Position numbers and translations under genes: made by a program. Under the pieces are notes generated by a model. It saw only the letters and a program-made list of their open reading frames with translations. It was not told the DNA's origin and searched no databases. A stretch of DNA of 64,000 bases from Platerodrilus igneus (taxonomy: Eukaryota; Arthropoda; Insecta; Coleoptera; Lycidae). Below are positions 32,693 through 44,704 of this stretch, one piece after another. The first letter of the stretch is position 1, and every line of letters begins with the position of its first letter. The stretch lies in the NCBI GenBank assembly GCA_036346225.1, contig JARFIW010000170.1:9362501-9426500 (forward strand). Reading direction: 5' to 3'.

Positions 32693-33040
32693 ACTCCGAC
32701 TCGCAGAATGTTCTCGGCTCTTTCTTTGTTCTTTCCGATCACATTCTCCGAAGTAGTCCCCTCCGGAGTTCTGAATGGGAGGGCTATTTTAATATCATTT
32801 TTAAAACGGTTGTAACACGCTGTGTACTTGAGAGATAATGTGGTTGTTTCCCGTAGCCTTCCACATCGCAGTAGTGTGTCTTAGAATACCATATCAACCC
32901 CTATGGCCTCTGCCACTCTAAGTACCGAAAGCGCTACTACCCTCTTTCGGACACTTTCGATATACTTCCCGATTGAGACACATTTCATTTGCGATAGCAT
33001 TCTGGAATCGTTTGCAAATATACCACCCGTCCCACTAAGT

Positions 33041-34915
33041 TAGTTGGCAACCATTTTTGTTAGTAAAATCGAAATTTTTGGTATTTTCTCCGTCGAGCCA
33101 AGACTTTTAGCGGAGTACCTTACCGAGTTTTTCTGTGGATTACCGGCTAGATTTTCTGGGGCTAAAATTCTACGTAACACCTTTCAGTAGATTGCCAAAA
33201 AAATATATACTTTTCACATAAGCTGTATGAAAAGTAATCTCTGCAAAGAGTATCTTAAAGTACAATAGCTCGGAATAGAATTATTCGAAAGCTGCAACGC
33301 CCTTGATATCTTTTTTGTATACTTAACCAACCTTCCTAGAAAATATTGATGGAGTATTGACATATCTAAAGAACTGAATAGAAACACAAGTTGCATGATA
33401 AACCAGTAGTATTTTTGTGAATTTGCTGGATAAGTAAAATTACATTCTACGAGTCAAATTATATTCAAACGCAATGGAATATTAATGGAATGCTTGGAGT
33501 AAATGTCAAAAGCATTTGTACGATGTATTTTGCGTCAAATTTATTCGATATGCTGAAGTTATCCCGGTAACCAATGATATATATTTAAATATAACACCAG
33601 TGTGATTGACACACGGTATATACATACCACTTCGTAAAATGAAACGATTCCATCTATTTTTCATTAGACATCGAGCACAAACAGGCCAAAAATATACGAC
33701 ATGAAAATGCTTTTAAGTGGGTATTTCGTACCAATTAATTAGTACAAGAGTTTCGTAAATATTTTAATAGAACAGAAAGAGAAGACCCAAGGTTTTGTAA
33801 AGCCAGGACTATCTTTATAGCTTACCGTTATCAAAGCGAACTTCTATAGCAGCGAAATCCATTATTCGCAACGACGATCAGATAACCCTTTTTAAGCACT
33901 TCCCTTTGTTTAATTTTAATCAATTCGATTTAGCAAAGCTGATACGCAGTTATTTTAAGTTCAAAAAGCTAGTCTGACTACATTTGTTTGAATATACCAG
34001 GGTCACAATTTGCGTTGTAAAGGTTTATCAAGATTAAAAACTAGTTAAAATATTATTTGTGGCAATAAAATACATTAACAATTCTACACATTTATTAAAT
34101 GCAAAAAAAAGTTAAACGCATATTACACAAAGGTGATTTTCTGAGATTATTACGTTTAACTCTGTTTGAAAAATCACAATGCTCATACTTACATCGCGCT
34201 GTAATTTCTTTCTACAAGATAAATTGTAACAGTGTAGCAGGTTCAAAATACAGACACTTTCATTCATATCATAATTCTAGTCATTCCCTCATATACTTGG
34301 TATTTAATTTAAAACATATATTGATTTACATTTAACAATCAGTACAGCATGCAGGTCGAATATTTTATACGGTTTCTGTAATGTATTTTTATCGTTCTAC
34401 AGTTAACACTTGACGATTCGTATCTGTTGTTTGGAATTCTCAAGTTCGATTATTTTCCAACGTTCTGAAGCATATGCACTAGTTACAAATTAGCTAAGTT
34501 TGAAAAAGCTTAATAATGTTGAAGGCAAAAAGGCGATCTACGTATAACCTGCGACCTTAGTTAAGGCAGCACTGTATTACTACCCTGTTAAACCTTTTTA
34601 ACAAAGGGAATATTATCAGTTTATTTACATTCATTACAGTGTAACTAAGCAGTGGTTAGATTGTAGACGTAAATTATAGCGTATTACGAATTCTCAGCGT
34701 TATTATAGAATATAAAATTAGTAAGTTAGTTTTAAAAGATGCCTCAAAATTCGCATCGTAATAATTTCATATTGGAAACAACAGCTCTATTTTCAAGGAA
34801 TCGCACTTCAGCTTAAAATGCCGTTAGGGATGTTTTCATTTAGTTGTATGCAGTCTGATAGTTGAACTTCAAAGTTTGACAAATATTCGAGGCACTTGAT
34901 GGATAGACATCTGAA
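33041..34915. other. No gene recognised
   Basis: AT-rich. The 78-codon frame at 34099-34335 and the 60-codon frame at 33214-33396 carry no motif. Confidence 0.5.
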
Positions 34916-34929
34916 AGTTTTCAGCTACC

Positions 34930-35226
34930 TTACATGTGATTTTCCAATGCTCCACCCGAAGGTACTACATTGGTCAGGAAGCAAGTTTTTTTTACCTGAA
35001 AAATTTTGAATTTTGCCCAACCCTTGCTGTTCCAAGCACGGTATGGATCTTTAACGTGAGCAATAACACTCACACACGGGACCTCCACTTTAGCTTTCAT
35101 CCGAACGAGGGCGTATTTTTGTGAAAAATGATCGCCTAACATTTTTCAAGCGGACCGTGTCGGGATTCGAACACGGGACCTTGGGCGTAATAGTCACACG
35201 CATACTAACTACGCCACGGAGCCGCC
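34930..35226 (-). mobile_element. tRNA-derived SINE, copy 4 (full length, clear TSD)
   Basis: Flanked by a perfect 14-bp duplication, AGTTTTCAGCTACC, at 34916-34929 and 35227-35240. This defines the element ends: sense-strand start GGCGGCTCC and end CACATGTAA, 297 bases. A and B boxes are present on the minus strand (the B box has one change, GTGTTCGAATCC). This copy is the reference for the family boundaries used for the others. Confidence 0.95.
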
Positions 35227-35240
35227 AGTTTTCAGCTACC

Positions 35241-36860
35241 GCTGAATATAATAATTATGAACCTTCACAACTTAAGGGGTTCGTAAAAATTTTTGTATGT
35301 ACAATTTTCATCATATTTTGGATAGTGGGTTTTAAATTATGTTGTACCAGACATCGATTTTATTCCATATTTGGCAAACAGTCGTTTGCAGCTTAAAGTA
35401 TGTTTTCATCATATAAACTTAGGAATATTTAAAGTTACTCAATACAATTATAATTCAAAGTTCAACACATGCAAAGTAGAAACATTAAGGAATCTTTATA
35501 TCCACTACATACGTATTTCCGTGTTTACAAAATTGTGAACCATAACTTGTCCATTTTAAGTATCTCAATTTATATCGAAGAATTTAACAAGAAGTTACCT
35601 GCAGGGTCTAAAGTATCATTTTAATTGAAATCTATGAAAAATATTTGTAACTTTAGAATGCTGTTCAGTATCAATTTTCTAATACATGATTTTACAACTT
35701 AACTACTTGATGTGAGAACTAAGCTGAATTCAAATACAGCTAATTGTAAAAGTTTGCGTATATACATAATTTAGAGAATTACTTAACTGTCTGTAATCAT
35801 TAACAAAATTGCTAATTTTTTAAACATATTCCAGAAATAATTTTATTAGTTATTTCAAGTATTAACGTTATTTTAAAAAGTTTCGCACATACAAAATACT
35901 ATGGGTTGATCAGATATTTAGTTTAAACACTTTTGAGTTCTAAAATATGCTCAATTATATAATTATCATTTTCATGTCTCATTTTTTTTTGTTGTTGAAT
36001 AATTAAGTTACAATTATACATACGTATGAACTGATTTTGAAATTGTATTTGCAAACCATACGTTTTATGATTTGTTGTAGTAGTCCTAATTTACAAAGGG
36101 TGGTGAATAATTATTTGTGTAAAAGTTTAGAAGTTTTATGTAACAAGAACTTATATCCTTTATCGTTGATTTTCTTTGAATTTTGAGATGCAAGTTGCGG
36201 TCACGTGTTAATATTTCATTAAAATATATTTCTCTTCAGAAACATGCTCATGCTCGTGATTATTGATTGTCATTACGATATTTGTCCCTAAAGTTCCTGC
36301 AACATCCCTAGCTTAGTTTATTTTGATTTAGTTAGGTGCAGTTGTAACATAATTAATTCTCAGTGAAATTAATATGCTTAGGTTTCACATTCTTTTGAAT
36401 TTTGTCTTTTCTGTATAATACTTAATTGTAACTGCCCTAAAGCATTTCTTTGTTTATTGGTCATATAAATCTAAAATTTATTTCTTTTAAGTCTTACTAC
36501 AAACTTATTCTATGTTAGTTTTAGTCAATATCAGTCATTATTCCCGTGTTGGTACAAATTAAATGTTTCATGTTGATACGCGCAAAGAAATAACGCGTGC
36601 ACACTAACAGAGAAAGCGATTTAATAACGAACAGTAAAAGTTTGTTGCCATTTTTCGTAAAGAAGTGCTGCGAGATAGTCCATCAATCGTGCTTGATAAA
36701 ATCACAGCCTGAAAGAAAACAATAGCCATTGAATTGGCACTTGTAATTAATCAGTGCTCAGCAGAGATGTGAATATGCGTCCGCTTTTCATTAGTGGTAA
36801 TAGAAAATACAATTTTATTAACAGTAATTAAGATACTTTTCAGTGCAAACAAGAATTAAT
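35241..36860. other. No gene recognised
   Basis: AT-rich sequence without supported features; it ends at the 3' tail of LINE copy 2. Confidence 0.5.
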
Positions 36861-36864
36861 TTAA

Positions 36865-39170
36865 TTCATCATCACCATTAGGTCATCAGGCGAGGAACTG
36901 GTTAGATGTATACCTAAATTGCTTCCTATTCTGAACTAACCTACACATTTCCTGCAATTCTCACAGTCTAAATCTTTCACTAGTCTGTTCTAGGTCTACC
37001 TCTACCTCCCTTTTTCCCATCTCTGCCTGTAATATATCCCGTATTATTCCCCAAATGCCTTAGAACGTGTCCTGTTCTATGTCTCCTTTTTTTTTGCTTA
37101 TCACAGATATATTTCTACCCTACTATTTTTAGAACCTCTTTCTTATTAACTTTGTCTGCCCATGCTATCATCATCATACATCTGAAGCACCACAATTAAA
37201 GAACTTATGTTCCTATTTCATAACCATACAGTGCTAAGCTCCATACATATGCTTTCAACAATTGTTTCTATGTTTAGTGTCTTCGAACATAGCAGCTGCT
37301 ATTTCTTGTTACCCTTCTATTGTTTTCTAAATACACTTTTTTTTCATTTTACATTGTCGAAAGCTTTCTCCATGTCTACAAACCCTATATACACGCTGCT
37401 TTCTCCTTTTTCTATTGTCCTCTCAGTTATGACCCCCAGAGTTAAAATAGCCTTCCGTGTTCCCCTGTTTCGTCTAAACGCAAATTGATTTCCTAGTTTT
37501 TCTTTAGCCCGTTTTTTCATCCGTCTTTCTGCAATTCTAGTTAATATTTTTGACACTTATTGTACAAAAGTTTTCACATCTATTTGTACCTCTTTTGGTA
37601 TAAAGGCTATGATGTTAAGTTTGAAATGTTTGGATTTCTCGCCTGTCTCATACATACAGCTTATATGTTACAAGAGGAGCTCTATTACTGCTTGTCTAGC
37701 CGCTTTTAGAGTTTCCGCGTACACCTTATCTATACCCGGTGCTTTGCCATTTTTCATACACCCTGTAATGATAATTCAAACTAGCTTTAAGTATAGAATA
37801 TCCCAAGTCGTCTTTTTCAATGTCTGATTCCTGTTCTAGTGCTATTAGTTCCTGTGCTGCATATAAATTCCCTACATAGTCTAGCCACATAACCACTTTC
37901 TCTACGTTTTTTGTAATGATGTCTCCTTCCGCGACCCATATATTTTTGCTACACATTTTTATATCCCTAAAATTCATTCTAATTAGTTTGTACGCTTAGT
38001 CTGTCTTTTCTATTTCCATCTTAGTTTGTAACTTCTTGCACTTTTCATCAATTCATTGTTCTCTAGTTTTCCTGCATTTGCGAATAATTTACCATTTTAT
38101 GGTTTTGTATCTCTGTTTTCCTGCTTCGTCTGGTCTGTTTTTGTATTTTCGTCTTTCTGCTATATTAAATTCAGGATATCCTTTGTTATCCACGGTTTCT
38201 TTTTTGTATACTCCAGAATATTTTTGGCCGCCATGTTTAAACTGGATTTAATGTTATTCCATTCTATTCTTACTTCGTTAGTATCGAAAATTTTCCCGAT
38301 GTCTTTCAGCAATTCATTTTACTTTTTTTCAAATCTTTCGTGGACATCTTTATTTTTAGTTTCTCAAACTCAAAGTACCTTTTTCCGTTCATTTTTTTCA
38401 AATTTTTAGATTTAAGAGCCGCTTTCATAACTACGACGTCGTCAGTGTCTATATCTGCTTCTGGATAGCTTCTACAGTCTTTTACTTGATTCCTAAACCG
38501 TTGTTTAACAAAAATGCAATCTATTTGATATCTTCCTATATCTTTTTGGATCTTTCACGTGCATCGTCTTTTAGCATGATGTTGAAAAAATTATGTGCTT
38601 GTGATGGTTAAATTGTTTTTGTCGCAAAATTCTACCAACTTATGTCCCCTGTCTTTTCTCGTGCCCAAACCAAATAAACTTACTACCGCCCTTCCCTACC
38701 CTCACCTACCATTGCATTAAAATCCCCCCGTAATTCTTAAATCGTCATGCCCTTCTACGCATTTTAGTATGTCTTCTGCATTTTTGTAGACCGCTTCTAC
38801 CTCTTTCTCACTGTAGCGTATTTACCCGTTTAGATTCTAATCTAACGATGATTACTCTTTCGTTCTCACAGTGCCCTATCTTTTTTCACCTAACTATTCT
38901 CACATCCGAATTTCCTTCCTCTGATCCTGTATGAATTATCCTAAAGTCTCCTCTCCAAACATCCCCCGCCTCTGGTCACTGAACTTCGCTAACCCCTACT
39001 ATGTCTATGCTAACCAAGCCATTTCAATTTTCAAATTCTTTACGTTACCTACTTGCTTCATACTTCTGATATCTCACGCTCCGACTCTCAAAATGTTCCT
39101 GGCTCTTCTTTTAAACCTTTCGATCACATTCTCTAAAGTAGTCCACTCCCACACTACCGGGATCAGAATG
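36865..39170 (-). mobile_element. RTE-like LINE, copy 2, internally deleted
   Basis: Same family as copy 1. The 3' end (36870-37330) resembles the 3'-end module. It then jumps at about 37320-37340 directly into the RT fingers, so the RT catalytic ADD block and the region after it are deleted. Linker (around 38160-38280) and endonuclease (38400-39080) parts follow with many stops. Its 5' similarity with copy 1 ends near 39170 (GATCACATTCTCTAAAGTAG, then GATCAGAATGGAGAACTATT). Plus-strand frames here are shadows. Confidence 0.85.
37344..37556 (-). pseudogene. RTE-like reverse transcriptase piece (copy 2)
   Basis: A 70-codon frame with MSKILTRIAERRMKKRAKEK, NQFAFRRNRGTREAILTLGV and YIGFVDMEKAFDNVK; the DMEKAFD motif keeps the catalytic aspartate. 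It ends where the internal deletion joins it to the 3' module. Confidence 0.88.
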
Positions 39171-41340
39171 GAGAACTATTTAAACAGAGAATTATATTTA
39201 ACGTGTTTTATCAAAATATTAAAATTTAGTAACGTTAGATTTGCAGAAATAAAACAAGTCCTACGACTCTTGAAGCGTTTACAAATTTTATGTGGTTCAT
39301 TTATTTGAAGATAACATTCAAAAGAAGTACAAATTTTTAAACAAAAGGTTTGAAATCGGATATTGTTTGTTGTTGGGCTTGAAGAGGTAATAGAAAATAA
39401 GCTGTATTCGCCTTAGGAAACGTTATGCAGAAATTCAATAAGGTATCTAATTTTTGTTTGTTATGATGTGGATTATTTACGGTGAGTTCTAAACTGAAAT
39501 TAATATGATCGTTGTGGATACTTTGGTCGTTTGAAATTATGAGAAAATTAATAGTTACTAATATAATGAGAAGAATTGTTTAATGATAATTGTTACAATT
39601 TAACTACCACGCCTGAATAATATAGTCTTGTTTTTAATGAAAATTTCGTTTTATTTATACTTAGCGATAACGTATGAACATAACTTATTTTGAATTGTTC
39701 TAATTGCAAAATCCAGATGTTACTTAGTTCCAGATAATACAAATTTTGAGATTGTTTCTAAGTAAATGTAATTTTAAATCTAATTGACTTTTTTAAATGA
39801 GCTTGAATAATTTTTAAATAAATTTGAATTTAAGAATTAAGAAACAGACTTGATTAATTAAACTATTAACCTGTAAATAAAAACTTTGACTTTATCATTA
39901 TAACGTTCAGTTGGATTTAACTTTTATTTATATTCAAAAAGGATATAAGCACTGTAAATTTTGAGAAATTCATAAGTTAATAAATGAGTAACAGTAGTAC
40001 GATTAAAAACAGCATTTTATACTGTTGTGTACTAACAATTTATAACTTCCATATTTTTAAAGAAACACATAGTGTCCCCAAAGATAAATTTAATCACGTG
40101 ATTTGCTTCTCACAATCAACACTGACATCAGGTTGTGGTATGTTGTTATTCAGACCGTTTTGGAATATATTAGTATTATATTATTAATAATTTATTTATG
40201 GGTCTTGAGATAATTGTTAGAAAGAGCCTGCATCTCCCCCGGTCAAATTTATTTTTATTCGTGCTTAAAGATGCGGTGGCACCCTGTTTTCTTCTGAAAT
40301 TTTGAGTTACCATATTCAACCCACGTTCTTTCGTAAATTGAACTTCAAGTTAGTCGTTGGTATGGTAAGTAGAGTAAATTTGTCCATCCGAAGCAAAATA
40401 CATATCCTTGACAACCCCATATTCGCTGGTAACACTAAAGTACCGTTAGAGAGACCTAAGAAAAATTACACTGACACGCACAATGTGGGTCAGGTAAGAT
40501 AGTGGCGCTCAACTTTTTCATCGCCTTAGTTTTCTTCGATTACCCTGATCCCCTTACTCAACGCTCAAGCGCTGAAGTGAAGCTCAGAGCTAGTTCATAA
40601 GGACTTTTTCATCAACCGTCTTCCGGCAACAGCTATATATCAACAACATCCAAGTAAAATCCATCACAACAGTAATTTAAAATAAAGGTAATACCACAAG
40701 CTTATACGATAGAAGCGAAGCGCATGGTTTCATTCAAAGTTGAAATATTAATTTCATTCGATAAATTTCTGTAAAGATTCAGCGGTCTTTCAATTTTCAA
40801 TTCAACCACAGTGAATAATTCAAACAAAACAAAACACAACTTTGCTCGTATATGTACGCATACTTTAAAATAATACAAAAATTCACAGAGATAAAAGTTT
40901 CAGAGAGGATATAAATTCCTGACTGAAATATTTTAAACAACTATGGAAACACTTACTAGGCATACATCCCAATTGGCAGCAGACGCCTGTATAATATGCA
41001 ACAAACAGGGCACACAATATCGAACACCCTTCTCAACCAAACAGATTCTTCCACAAAATACAATTGATAAATTTAAATCTCTTTTAGTAGAATATAAGTT
41101 GCATGCTGAGATATTTGTTGTACACATTGATTTTTCAATTATATTTGGTTTCGGGGATATTAGTAATAACTTCCGTAACTATGTTTGGGGCTAAATCACT
41201 TTGACGAGTTTATTCACTAAAAATATCGTTCAAACAATAACCGAATGAACTAATTGTAACGCGTTAGTGTTATGTTAAATAGAAACCAGATAGAAAACGA
41301 GAAACTTAATCGTAAACAGACAAAATAAATTTTTTATGTA
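39171..41340. other. No gene recognised
   Basis: AT-rich. An 83-codon plus frame (40943-41194) with two cysteines four residues apart (ACIICNKQ) and a 66-codon frame ending in GGTCAGGTAAGA (40302-40502, a splice-donor-like end) could be small exons, but no family was recognised. Confidence 0.4.
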
Positions 41341-41344
41341 CCCT

Positions 41345-43326
41345 GTATATCCTGATTTCATGAATAGTAGTGTTCACTAAGCATGATATTTCAATAAATT
41401 TTTAGTTCTATAAAAGGGATTTCAGGCCATTAACTTAAAACAACAAAAGTATAGTTTTATTTTTGTCTAATACATATTTGAACGTAGCTCAGGTTCATAA
41501 ATTATTTCAAAACCGCAAAAAAGGAAACAGATTTCAATATTACGTATTATAAAGTCAAATATAAAGATGTAAGCATAAGTAGTTCTCTAAACAAATAATT
41601 ACAAAGAAAATTTTCATAACGTAATTTTAGGGAAGTTTTTAGAAAACTAAAGAAGTAAATAACAGCGAAATTATTAATATGCATGTTCCATATCCTAATT
41701 TTTAGTAGAATTAAGAAAAATTAACGTTGCAGGGACACTCGTAATTATAATTCAAAGTAACCTCCAGACAAGAAAATGGTATCGTTACAACGTAATACAG
41801 ACGCTTATTTAATAAAACTCTCAAATTTCAAATTACAAATAAGTTAGGCTTAAATATAAAATAAACACAATGTAAAATGTGTTCAAAGCTCCATTCATAC
41901 TGCTGAGGAAATGAAATAGCCGTGAGAATATAATCTTCACATGATGAAACCATATGGACTCACGTATGTGTTACGTGATTCAATCACAAGCTCTATAGGA
42001 ATACTATACAATGACATAAACCCCGAACGTATGAAGAGTGGGCTAAAATGACGAACGCTGTGAACGAAAAACAATAAATTAATTATTCGCGACCAAGTAA
42101 TTAGAATCAAAATTAGTCATACGAGCATGTTATAAAGCGGGAAGATCGCGCTGTTGCGATTGGTATAAAGCCAGGTTAAAAGTTTGTAGTCTGAACGCAG
42201 CTTGAAGATGTAACGTGGACTTCTCCAGAGAGGAAACTTAAACGGTGCGTGAGCTTGCAGATTTGGCAAGGAATGTTAATCCGTGCACGGGATTATGAAA
42301 ACTTGTGTGTGTTGTAATAAAAGGGCTGTCTATGGGTATAGCTCAAATAAGTGGATTGGCTGTGTTAAGGAGGCTGCTGCTTGTTGGATAACCCTTAAAT
42401 TTCTATAAATCGTAAGTGGAATGAGCCTGTGTTGATGATTTAGAATTATGTACATGTGAATTATAAATATAAGCTATACATTTATGTATTAGGAATTAAC
42501 AAATCATGAAAGTAATTATTTTGTTCCACTAAATTGCAATGAATTAGTGTATATTGATTTAAAGAGTAAGCTTTATTAGTAAAATTATTGTTGATAAAAT
42601 AGTAAAAATTCAGTATTTTTAATAGACATTAGAATGGTTAACGAAAAAGTTGGTTTTTCGATGAACTGCTACAATGAGCATTTACGGAAATGGAATTTAA
42701 TATGTCTTATAGATCAATCTTAGAACTTGAATAGGATTAGTTATTTTTTTAGGATTTTTGTAGATAACACCTGGCCAGTTAGATGTTACATTAGAATTGT
42801 TTTTCTTTAAGGTTAATGTACGTATACTTCAGGAATTTTTGGAAATAGAGCTTAAGATTCGGTGAAATTTTATTTGAAGTTATTTCAAATATAGGAGAGA
42901 TAGATAAACTTGTAAAAGGTTATCCAGCTACCCCAGTGAAGAAGTCGTATTTGGGGGAGACCTTGTTTTTGAGAATTTCTTTAATTATTATAAACTCAGT
43001 AAGGTTTTAATATATTTTAGAGGAAGGTAAAGTATAATGTGATAAATTTAGGAAACTAGAGTCAAATGAGAACTTCTTTTCCAAATAACCGTTTTCTGTG
43101 TAGGAATAATATCCAAAGGATTGCTGAGACAAGACGGTTTGACGCTCCTTAATTATGACAATAAAGAAAACCCTTCAAGGTAAGTGGATAGTATAACGTA
43201 CTTTTGTATTTCAGCCATTTCAAATCTTTACTTTTATTATTTCTTCCATAGGAAGCCACTACCACATCACTGCGGTTAGGCGGTACAGCCTTGAAATTGT
43301 TACGGGGTTCTTTAACGTTCTTCTGG
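41345..43326 (+). repeat. About 2 kb LTR-like unit A
   Basis: Collinear with unit B (44705-46744). Shared anchors are: CCTGTATA then TAGTAGTGTTCACTAAGCATG at the left end, a TTAGTCATACGA block, GTAATAAAAGGGCT (a polyadenylation-like signal), CATGAAAGTAATTATTTTGTT, ATCCAGCTACCCCAGTG, AAGGATTGCTGAGACAAGAC, and a right end at ATTGTTACGG. Unit A has TATAAAG at 42164. Long size, promoter-like and polyadenylation-like signals and direct pairing with B suggest LTRs, but no primer binding site or TG/CA ends were recognised, so a segmental duplication is equally possible. Confidence 0.65.
43180..43251 (+). other. Intron-like segment in unit A
   Basis: A 72-base GT-AG segment: CTTCAAGGTAAGTGG at the donor, a pyrimidine-rich end and TTCTTCCATAG at the acceptor. 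Unit B has the same arrangement at the same place (97 bases). Size and signals fit small insect introns. Splicing is inferred, not shown. Confidence 0.45.
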
Positions 43327-43360
43327 ATAAAAGTATACAAAATACATGTATGGATGCAAA

Positions 43361-43500
43361 TGGTATCCTGAACGGTGTGAATGTAAAACTGTTACCTGAT
43401 GATGCTGCTTCATTGGCAGAAAATGAGTTACAAAATATGTTAGAGAGAATTAATCAGCTTTTGACGGACATAAATTGTTACACGCCAAGAAAGTGCTCCA
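43361..43500 (+). pseudogene. LINE reverse transcriptase fragment between A and B
   Basis: The plus strand reads NGVNVKLLPDDAASLAENEL then QNMLERINQLLTD, matching the catalytic FADD block and the following helix of an RTE-like RT, with the first catalytic-block residues changed (LPDD for FADD). It lies directly after the right end of unit A and is in no longer frame. Confidence 0.65.
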
Positions 43501-44317
43501 CAAATCATTTTAATCATTAATTAATTTTAAGGAATCTTACTATAATTAATTTATGGTATTACACATATTTGTGTAATACGGAGTTAGAAAAATAGACTCG
43601 TGGGAATTACTTTTGGGATTTCTTGGTAACATCTTTTATCGTGCGATTTTGTGGTTAATATATTTCTCACGGTCGTGAAACGTACAAGACGTTTTTCGAC
43701 AATTCAGGACGCGTGTACAAGCAGTGCTGGATTTTCAAGTTGTTGGAAGCCCCGCCATGATGGGATTATCGACGTAACCGCCTACCTTGAACAATTTGTA
43801 CGGGAATGCATACTGACCTGAGATGAAGTGAACCCGCGAATTCCCAACATATCCTATGTCGTATTTTTTATCTGTATTTCTTATTTAAAATACTAGGAAA
43901 GGCGGCAGCCATTTCGTCGCAGGAAAATTGAGCTAGAACGACAAAACACACACTTGATGAAACCTGAGGAATGAATAAATATCGTACTTGATATACAGCC
44001 TGCTGATATGCTTTAAATTTGAAAGTAATCTGAGTTAATAATTAATTTACAGTTTTAATTCGAAAAGCAAATTATATTATTTGCGAATTATTTGTAATAT
44101 ATCGCGTTCTCTGGTCAGACAAGCGACTAGCCAAACGGTACCTTTACCTTTAAAGTATAACACGATCTGGTAATAAATGAATCAAAAACAAAGTTTTTGT
44201 TTTTAACAAAAATGAAGCTGGGCTCAAACGTCAGGTCAAATTAGTATAAATAAAGAGACCATGGAATAAACATATCATTTTGTGTATCTAGAAAAAATGT
44301 TTAGTTGAGAAGCAAAA
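43501..44317. other. No gene recognised between the LINE fragments
   Basis: Sequence between the RT fragment and the next possible LINE piece. Nothing further supported. Confidence 0.4.
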
Positions 44318-44640
44318 TTGTATAAGGAGATTGGAAGGAGGGTAAATGTTCCTAATAAAGTAGTCGGAAGTATGTGGTCTGTTACACGGCGCCAAAAAAA
44401 GCGAAAATACCAGCACATAGAAGTGTGTTTATTTATCCCAACGATATTCTATGGTGCGAAACTTTCAATGTGTCAAAAACAGATATTAAGGTTAAATAAA
44501 CGCAGTCAGCATAAGATTTTGAAAAATGTAGGATTGGTTGTCTAGGAAGTTCTATTACGAAACAAGATATTTAGGTGTAACGTCTAAGGCACTAGATTCA
44601 TTGGTTAAAATTACTCCAAGAGAATATGCAACGCATGGGC
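44318..44640 (+). pseudogene. Possible LINE C-terminal remnant
   Basis: A 75-codon frame includes LFIPTIFYGAKLSM and LKNVGLVV. These resemble the LPTILYG...ESW block and its downstream part in LINE post-RT regions, in keeping with the RT fragment 0.9 kb upstream in the same orientation. Similarity is weak; it may be chance. Confidence 0.4.
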
Positions 44641-44704
44641 GTTACGGTAAATAAAAATCGGAGCACAAAGAGAAAAATTAGTCTCTTAAATGGATATATT
44701 AATA

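Larger units (their letters stand above)
29966..32790 (-). mobile_element. RTE-like LINE, copy 1
   Basis: Minus-strand non-LTR retrotransposon with endonuclease (32692-32160), linking region (31925-31737), reverse transcriptase (about 31400-30450), C-terminal region (30374-30018) and 3' tail. Upstream similarity with copy 2 reaches at least the block around 32745-32790 (CGATCACATTCTC then AAGTAGTCC). The sequence on to 33040 is GC-richer and may be the 5' part. It is strongly degraded by stops and indels. The clade label RTE-like is inferred from the motif wording familiar from insect endonuclease-reverse transcriptases. Confidence 0.88.

Noticed and set aside
31594..32756. Plus-strand frames rich in Phe, Ser and Leu
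   Set aside because: Antisense shadows of the RTE-like LINE copy 1.
37207..39308. Several plus-strand frames of 70-125 codons
   Set aside because: They are antisense to the RTE-like LINE copy 2; the minus strand carries the recognisable endonuclease and RT motifs.
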